Source of the DNA: CADCTP01 sp963849885
GTDB lineage: Bacteria; Actinomycetota; Actinomycetes; Mycobacteriales; CADCTP01
Direction: 5' to 3'
DNA length: 64,000 nucleotides
NCBI GenBank assembly: GCA_963849885.1
Contig: CAWKIV010000020.1
Location: forward strand, 465,465 to 529,464
In this document: piece after piece, positions 59,496 through 64,000 of the stretch
Position numbering within the stretch: the first letter of the stretch is position 1
Layout of the letters: each line of letters starts with the position of its first letter
Position numbers and translations under genes: made by a program
Notes under the pieces: generated by a model
Databases searched by the model: none
The model's input: only the letters and a program-made list of their open reading frames with translations
Told to the model about the DNA's origin: nothing

Positions 59496-61809
59496 ATGCA
59501 CGGCTTCCTGCAGCGCGTCGGACTCACCTCAGCCCGCTGGCACTGGGCGGTGATCATCGCCTGGGTCGTCATCCTCGCCGGCCTGGTCAGCGCGCGCAGC
59601 CTCTGGGGCGGGGAGTTCTCCAACGACTACTCGGTCCCGGGCAGCGAGTCGCAGGCCGGGCTCGACCTGCTCCAGCAGGAGTTTCCGCAGCAGGGCGGCT
59701 ACGCCGGCCAGATCGTCTTCGCCGCGCCGAGCGGGAAGACGGTGGCCGAGAGCACCTCGGCGGTGAACCAGGCCGTCGCGGATGTGTCCAAATTGGACCA
59801 CGTGCTCAGCGCGGTCAGCCCGTTCGCGGCGGCGGACTCGCCGCTGGTGGCGAAGAGCGGCTCGGTCGCGTACGCGACCGTGAACTTCGACGTCGTCACC
59901 ACCTCGCTGCCGCCGGACTACCTCGACGACCTCGACACCGCGGTGCAGCCGGCCCGGGCCGCCGGCTTGCAGGTGGAGTACGGCGGTGCGGCCGGCCAGA
60001 TCGGGTCCGGCGAGAGCGACCGCACCTCGGAGGCGCTCGGCCTGGCCTGCGCGCTGGTGCTGCTGCTGTTCATGTTCAGCTCGGTGGTGGCCGCCGCCGT
60101 GCCGCTGCTGTCCGCCGTCTTCAGCGTCGGCGCCGGGCTGTCCCTGCTCGGGCTGCTCGCCGCCGCGCTGACCTTCCCGACCAGCGCGCCCACGGTCGCG
60201 ACCCTGCTGGGTCTCGGGGTCGCCGTCGACTACGGGCTCTTCCTGGTGGCCCGGCACCGGGACCAGGTCGACGCGGGCATGTCGGTCCAGGACTCGGCCG
60301 GGCTGGCCAACGCGACGTCCGGCTCGGCCATCGTCGTCGCCGGCACCACCGTGGTCATCGCGATCCTCGGCCTGTACGTGTCCGGCGTGCCGTTCGTGGG
60401 CGCCCTCGGGCTGTCCGCCGCCATCGTCGTCGCGGTCACGATGCTGGCCGCGCTGACCCTGGTGCCGGCGTTCCTGGGCGTCGCGAAGGGCAACGTCCGC
60501 TCGCTGGCGGACCGCATCCGGGAGCGGCGCGCCCGCCGGGCCGGCGCCCAGACGCCCCGGGCGGTGACCACCACCCTGTCGGTCGCCGAGCAGGGCCACG
60601 AGCACAGCGCGTTCGCCCGCTGGGGCCGGATGGTCAGCGGCCGGCCGTGGCCGTGGGCCATCGGCAGCGTGATCGTGCTCGTCCTGCTGTCGATCCCGCT
60701 GTTCTCCATCCAGTTCGGACAGCTGGACGCCGGGACCCATCCCACCAGCGAGACCGACCGGCGGGCGTACGACCTGATCGCCGAAGGCTTCGGGCCGGGC
60801 GCCAACGGCCCGGCCACCGTCGTCGTCGCGCTGCCCCAGCAGTCCTCTTCGGACAACCAGACGCTGCTCAACACCATCCACGACACGCTCGCCAAGACAC
60901 CGGGGGTGGCCAGCGTGTCGGCCCCGGTGGTCAACCAGTCCGGAACCACGGGTGTCCTCAACGCCATCCCGACGACCGCCCCCCAGGACGAGGCGACGAC
61001 CGAGCTGGTGGACCGGCTGCGCACCGACGTGCTGCCGTCCCTGCAGGCGACCACCTATCTGACCGGGACGGTGCCCGGCTACGTCGACTTCACCGAGAAG
61101 GTCGTCTCCCGGCTGCCGCTGCTGATCGCGGCGGTCGTCCTGCTGTCCGTGCTGCTGCTCACCACCGCGTTCCGGTCGCTGGCCATCGGCATCAAGGCCG
61201 GCGCCATGAACCTGCTGTCGGTCGCGGCGTCGTACGGCGTCGTGGTCGCCGTCTTCCAGTGGGGCTGGGGGTCCAGCCTGATCGGCATCGAGGAGACCGT
61301 GCCGATCCCGTCCTTCGTGCCGATGCTGATGTTCGCGATCATCTTCGGCCTGTCCATGGACTACGAGGTCTTCCTGCTCTCCCGGGTGCACGAGGCCTAC
61401 GTGGAGACCGGCGACTCGCACCGCAGCGTCGCGATCGGCCTGGGCGGGACGGCCCGGGTGATCACCACGGCGGCGGCGATCATGATCGTGGTGTTCTCCA
61501 GCTTCGTCTTCGACCCGGACCCGACGATCAAGATGCTGGCCGTCGGGATGGCCTTCTCCGTGCTCATCGACGCGACCGTGGTCCGGATGTGCCTGGTGCC
61601 GGCGATCATGTCGCTGCTCGGGGACCGGGCCTGGTGGATGCCGCGCTGGCTCGACCGGATCCTGCCGCACCTCGACATCGAGGGCTCGAACGTCGAGCGC
61701 GACCAGGCGGCGCCGGAGCCCGCCCTGGTGTTCCGCGCCGGACGGTGCTGCTGTGGACGGTGCGCCGGGGCGGCAGAGCCGGCCCGGGGAGGTCACGCCG
61801 CTGGCCTGA
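59496..61809 (+). pseudogene. MMPL-family RND-type membrane transporter, frameshift near the C-terminus
   Basis: About 770 residues with 11-12 membrane segments in two similar halves and two large extracytoplasmic domains (about 40-185 and 420-540). VDYGLFLVARHRDQVDAG and MDYEVFLLSRVHEAY are the paired Asp-Tyr proton-relay motifs of the MMPL family, exporters of lipids and siderophores. ATG 59496. An extra T near 61731 (GTGTTCC for GTGTCC) shifts the last 25 codons. Without it the protein ends APDGAAVDGAPGR... at TGA 61807-61809; as given, the frame runs on to 62273 through the tyrA gene. All core domains are intact. Confidence 0.88.
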
Positions 61810-61845
61810 CCGGCGCGGTGACCGGCCGGGTCAGGGCTCCGGGGG

Positions 61846-62805
61846 TCAGCGGTCCGGCCGGCGGCAGTGCAGCGTCCCGTCCGGGTGGACGGCGTGCACG
61901 GCGCCGCCGGCGGCGCCGAGCTCGCGCAGCCCCGCGCGGAGGTCGGCGGCGCCGGCGTCCAGCGTCTGCGCGACCGTCGGCACCGGCTCGGACCAGGCCC
62001 GGCGGGCGGCGTGCCCGGCGGTCGCGAGCGGGTGCACGCTGCCGCCGCTGCGCAGCGCGGCCGCCGCCTCGCCCAGCCGGGCCAGCGTCTCGTCGAGCAC
62101 CCCGGCCAGCGCCGCGCCGTTGCTGTCGCAGAGCCCGGCCACCAGCTCCGGGCGGCTGCCGGCGACCCGGGTGCCGTCCCGGAAGGAGCCGGCCGCGAGC
62201 GCGCCGGCGAGCGGGCCGCCCGCCGCGCCGGCCACCGCGAGCGCGAGGGCGAGCAGGTGCGGCAGGCCGCTGATCCGGGCCTGCGCGTCGTCGTGGTCGG
62301 CCGCCCGGCACGGGACGGCGTGGCCGCCCGCGCCGGTGACCAGCTCGGCCACCCGCAGCCAGGCGGTCAGGTCGGTGTCGTCCTCGACGCAGAGCACCCA
62401 GGCCGCGCCGTCCAGCAGCGCCGGGTCGGCGGCGGCGAAGCCGGCCCGCTCCGTCCCGGCCATCGGGTGGCCGCCGACGAAGCGGTCCGCGACCCCGGCC
62501 GCGCGGGCGGCCGCCAGCACCGGCGCCTTCACCGAGCCGACGTCGGTCAGCACCGGACAGTCGGTGGTGGACAGTGCGGTCAGGACGGTCGCCAGGGCGG
62601 CCAGCGGCGTGGCCAGCACGGTGACGTCGGCGCCGGCCGCCGCGTCCTCGACCCCGGCGGCGACGGCGAGCCCGGCCGCCGCGGCCAGCTCCCGGGTGGC
62701 CGGGTCGGTGTCCCAGCCGGTGACGTCGTGGCTGCGGGCGAGCCGGCGCGCCACCGACCCGCCGATCAGGCCCAGACCGATCACCGCCACCCGCACGGGC
62801 GTCAT
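61846..62805 (-). CDS. tyrA: Prephenate dehydrogenase
   Basis: 319 residues. NAD-binding VIGLGLIGGSVARRLA at the N-terminus, HPMAGTERAGFAAADPALL (substrate site), LCVEDDTDLTAWL, and the all-helical dimerisation domain (LPHLLALALAVAGA, SFRDGTRVAGSRPELVAGLC). Converts prephenate to 4-hydroxyphenylpyruvate for tyrosine synthesis. No C-terminal ACT domain. Start ATG 62805. Confidence 0.93.
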   Translation of the reverse strand: MTPVRVAVIGLGLIGGSVARRLARSHDVTGWDTDPATRELAAAAGLAVAAGVEDAAAGADVTVLATPLAALATVLTALSTTDCPVLTDVGSVKAPVLAAARAAGVADRFVGGHPMAGTERAGFAAADPALLDGAAWVLCVEDDTDLTAWLRVAELVTGAGGHAVPCRAADHDDAQARISGLPHLLALALAVAGAAGGPLAGALAAGSFRDGTRVAGSRPELVAGLCDSNGAALAGVLDETLARLGEAAAALRSGGSVHPLATAGHAARRAWSEPVPTVAQTLDAGAADLRAGLRELGAAGGAVHAVHPDGTLHCRRPDR

Positions 62806-62827
62806 GGTCCCGCGCGGCGTCCCCGGA

Positions 62828-63097
62828 TCAGTCCTCGGGGGGAGCGGGCGCCGCCCGCAGCCCCGGCCCGGTGGCCCACTCGGCGTCCGGCGTGGGCAAC
62901 CCGACCTGCAGCGCCTCGAGCAGCGCCGGCACGTCGGCCGCGGCCAGCCGCACCGTTCCGGTGCACCGGGCGCCGTCCCACAGGGACAGCACCACCAGGT
63001 CGTCCTCGGGGTGCCAGCTCACCCGCAGCGCCCGCCCACCGCCGCGAGCGTCCCGCACCACACCCCCGAACTCGGGAATCGGCCGTACGGCGCCCAT
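62828..63097 (-). CDS. Hypothetical small soluble protein
   Basis: 89 residues with one compact beta-rich domain (GVVRDARGGGRALRVSWHPEDDLVVLSLWDGARCTGTVRLAAADV, then LLEALQVG). Conserved-looking in context of tyrA, 22 nt apart and same direction, so co-transcribed. No family recognised. Confidence 0.65.
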   Translation of the reverse strand: MGAVRPIPEFGGVVRDARGGGRALRVSWHPEDDLVVLSLWDGARCTGTVRLAAADVPALLEALQVGLPTPDAEWATGPGLRAAPAPPED

Positions 63098-63320
63098 GCG
63101 GTCAGGATGCGGTCAGAAGCTGTGAAAGTCCATGTCCGCTAAGGGTGAAGGCGCCCCGGGATGCCGCCCGAGCTGGTCCCCGAAGAGCCGCCGCCGCCCC
63201 GTCACCCGCCGACCCCACCACACCCACCACCCGCCGCATCCCGACACTGGACGGTCGACCCCTTTCAGGAAGTTCGTGTGTCTGCCACGATCCGGCGACG
63301 GGGTCGGCGAGGAGGCCGGT

Positions 63321-63818
63321 GTGGCGGAGGACGGCTTCGCGGTGACGGTCTACCGCGACGGCGGGCGGTGGGACTGCGCGCTGCTGCCGCCGGCCGTGCT
63401 CGACGACCTCGACGCCTGCGTCGCGGCGTTGCGTCAGCAGCCCCCGGAGGGCGGCGCGGTGGCGCTGGTCGACGTCGCCGACGAGTTCTTCGTCGCGCTG
63501 CGGCTCACGCCGTCCGGCGACCTGCGGGTGCTGCTGTCCGACATGACCGCCGCGGAGGAGTGGGACATCGCCCGGCAGGCGCTCGACCTGGTCGACACGG
63601 GGGAGCTGCCCGAGCCGGCCGACCCGGAAGAGGTGTGGCCGGTCGGTGACCTGGGCATCTTCCGCGACCTGGGCCTGGACGAGCGGGAGCTCGGCACGAT
63701 CCTCGGCGACGTGGACCTGTGGGCGGACGAGATGCTCACCGCGGTCGCCGCCCGGATCGGCGTCGGCGAGCCGTTCGCCCGGGTCCTGGCGAGCCTGCAG
63801 GAGAGTGCTGTCGACTGA
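63321..63818 (+). CDS. tRNA adenosine deaminase-associated protein
   Basis: 165 residues from GTG 63321, with GGAGG just upstream. GFAVTVYRDGGRWDCALLPP, VALVDVADEFFVALRL, LLSDMTAAEEWDIARQALD and VWPVGDLGIFRDLGLDEREL are typical of the actinobacterial family encoded beside tadA. Role in tRNA wobble inosine formation is inferred from that context; tadA itself would lie right of the window. Confidence 0.85.
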   Translation: MAEDGFAVTVYRDGGRWDCALLPPAVLDDLDACVAALRQQPPEGGAVALVDVADEFFVALRLTPSGDLRVLLSDMTAAEEWDIARQALDLVDTGELPEPADPEEVWPVGDLGIFRDLGLDERELGTILGDVDLWADEMLTAVAARIGVGEPFARVLASLQESAVD

Positions 63819-63867
63819 CCCCGCACCACCATCCGTGACCGCGCCGACCGTCAGCCCGGAGGACGAC

Positions 63868-64000
63868 GTGTCGTACTTCGCCGCCGCGCTAGCCCGCACG
63901 CCCGACGGCTGGACCGCCCGCGAGCTCGACCTCGACGACGCGGCCGATGTGGACGAGGTCGCCGACCGCGTCCGCGATCTGGACAGCCGGGCCGAGACCG
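63868..64000 (+). CDS. Partial gene, tRNA adenosine deaminase-associated protein-like, runs off the right edge
   Basis: GTG 63868 with GGAGGAC 4 nt upstream; 44 codons open to the window end. SYFAAALARTPDGWTARELD and DLDDAADVDEVADRVRDLD resemble the N-terminal part of a second member of the same family as the preceding gene, so the two may be tandem paralogues. Identification rests on a short stretch. Confidence 0.5.
   Translation, partial: MSYFAAALARTPDGWTARELDLDDAADVDEVADRVRDLDSRAET

Noticed and set aside
59496..62273. MMPL protein of 926 residues as written
   Set aside because: The last 155 residues are antisense tyrA sequence. One extra T at about 61731 explains it, so the gene is given as ending at 61809.
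7141..63900. Many long Arg/Pro/Ala-rich open frames on the opposite strand or in other frames
   Set aside because: At this GC content, antisense and shifted frames of real genes stay open for a long way. These lie inside genes with clear protein families and have no domain of their own.

Overview
The window is very GC-rich, uses many GTG starts and 4-nt GTGA/ATGA start-stop overlaps, and carries actinobacterial marker genes: a mycothiol-dependent formaldehyde dehydrogenase, a SARP/AfsR regulator, several LAL-type LuxR regulators, CsoR and a tRNA adenosine deaminase-associated protein. It is chromosomal DNA of a filamentous-type actinomycete. I cannot fix the genus from sequence alone.

Region 1 (1-11.1 kb) holds a catabolic and polymer-storage cluster. 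A TetR regulator (1590-2225) lies between a leftward operon (extradiol dioxygenase-like VOC protein, then a fumarylacetoacetate hydrolase-family protein) and a rightward set (HdeD-like membrane protein, PHA synthase, acyl-CoA dehydrogenase, alpha/beta hydrolase). Both sides start from the same promoter-operator module: TTGAC(A/T), 17 nt, then the palindrome CTGATGATGTCATCAG. Nearly every enzyme gene here is broken by small indels. A stress-like protein and a SARP regulator follow. At 11071-11112 lies the 3' half of a tRNA-Arg(ACG) gene with no 5' half, followed by a long hairpin. This is what the far end of a tRNA-integrated element looks like, so the DNA to its left may be an integrated island.

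Region 2 (11.3-18.2 kb): an MFS transporter, a TetR repressor with twin 13-bp palindromic operators, and a coupled run of quinone oxidoreductase-like protein, DUF4389 membrane protein, a 32-codon mini-ORF and an unusual PAP2-kinase fusion. A DksA/TraR zinc-finger protein closes it. Region 3 (18.3-26.8 kb): a LAL regulator, a class V PLP enzyme, a zinc-ribbon protein and an alpha/beta hydrolase, then an ankyrin protein, an M28 peptidase that has lost its secretion signal, and a PhnB-like protein.

Region 4 (26.8-41.2 kb) is transport and metal homeostasis: a fully coupled molybdate operon (HTH-TOBE regulator, modA, modB, modC), a copper operon (csoR, copZ, secreted His-rich protein, copA), cutA, a DUF952 protein, an osmoprotectant ABC transporter whose ATPase gene is divergent from its permeases by 2 nt, an AlkZ-like protein and a YceI-like protein.

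Region 5 (41.3-64 kb): two more LAL regulators, a secreted endonuclease/phosphatase, PPK2, a Rieske oxygenase with an extra cluster-less Rieske half, a glutamate-cysteine ligase-like enzyme, a secreted beta-propeller protein, mscR, a coupled patatin/PlsC pair, a neutral zinc metallopeptidase, an MMPL transporter, tyrA and tRNA-deaminase-associated proteins.

Single-base indels also break single genes at about 14.01, 41.44, 58.9, 59.18 and 61.73 kb. In each case the reading continues intact in another frame, so sequencing or assembly error is at least as likely as decay. They are much denser in the first 7 kb.
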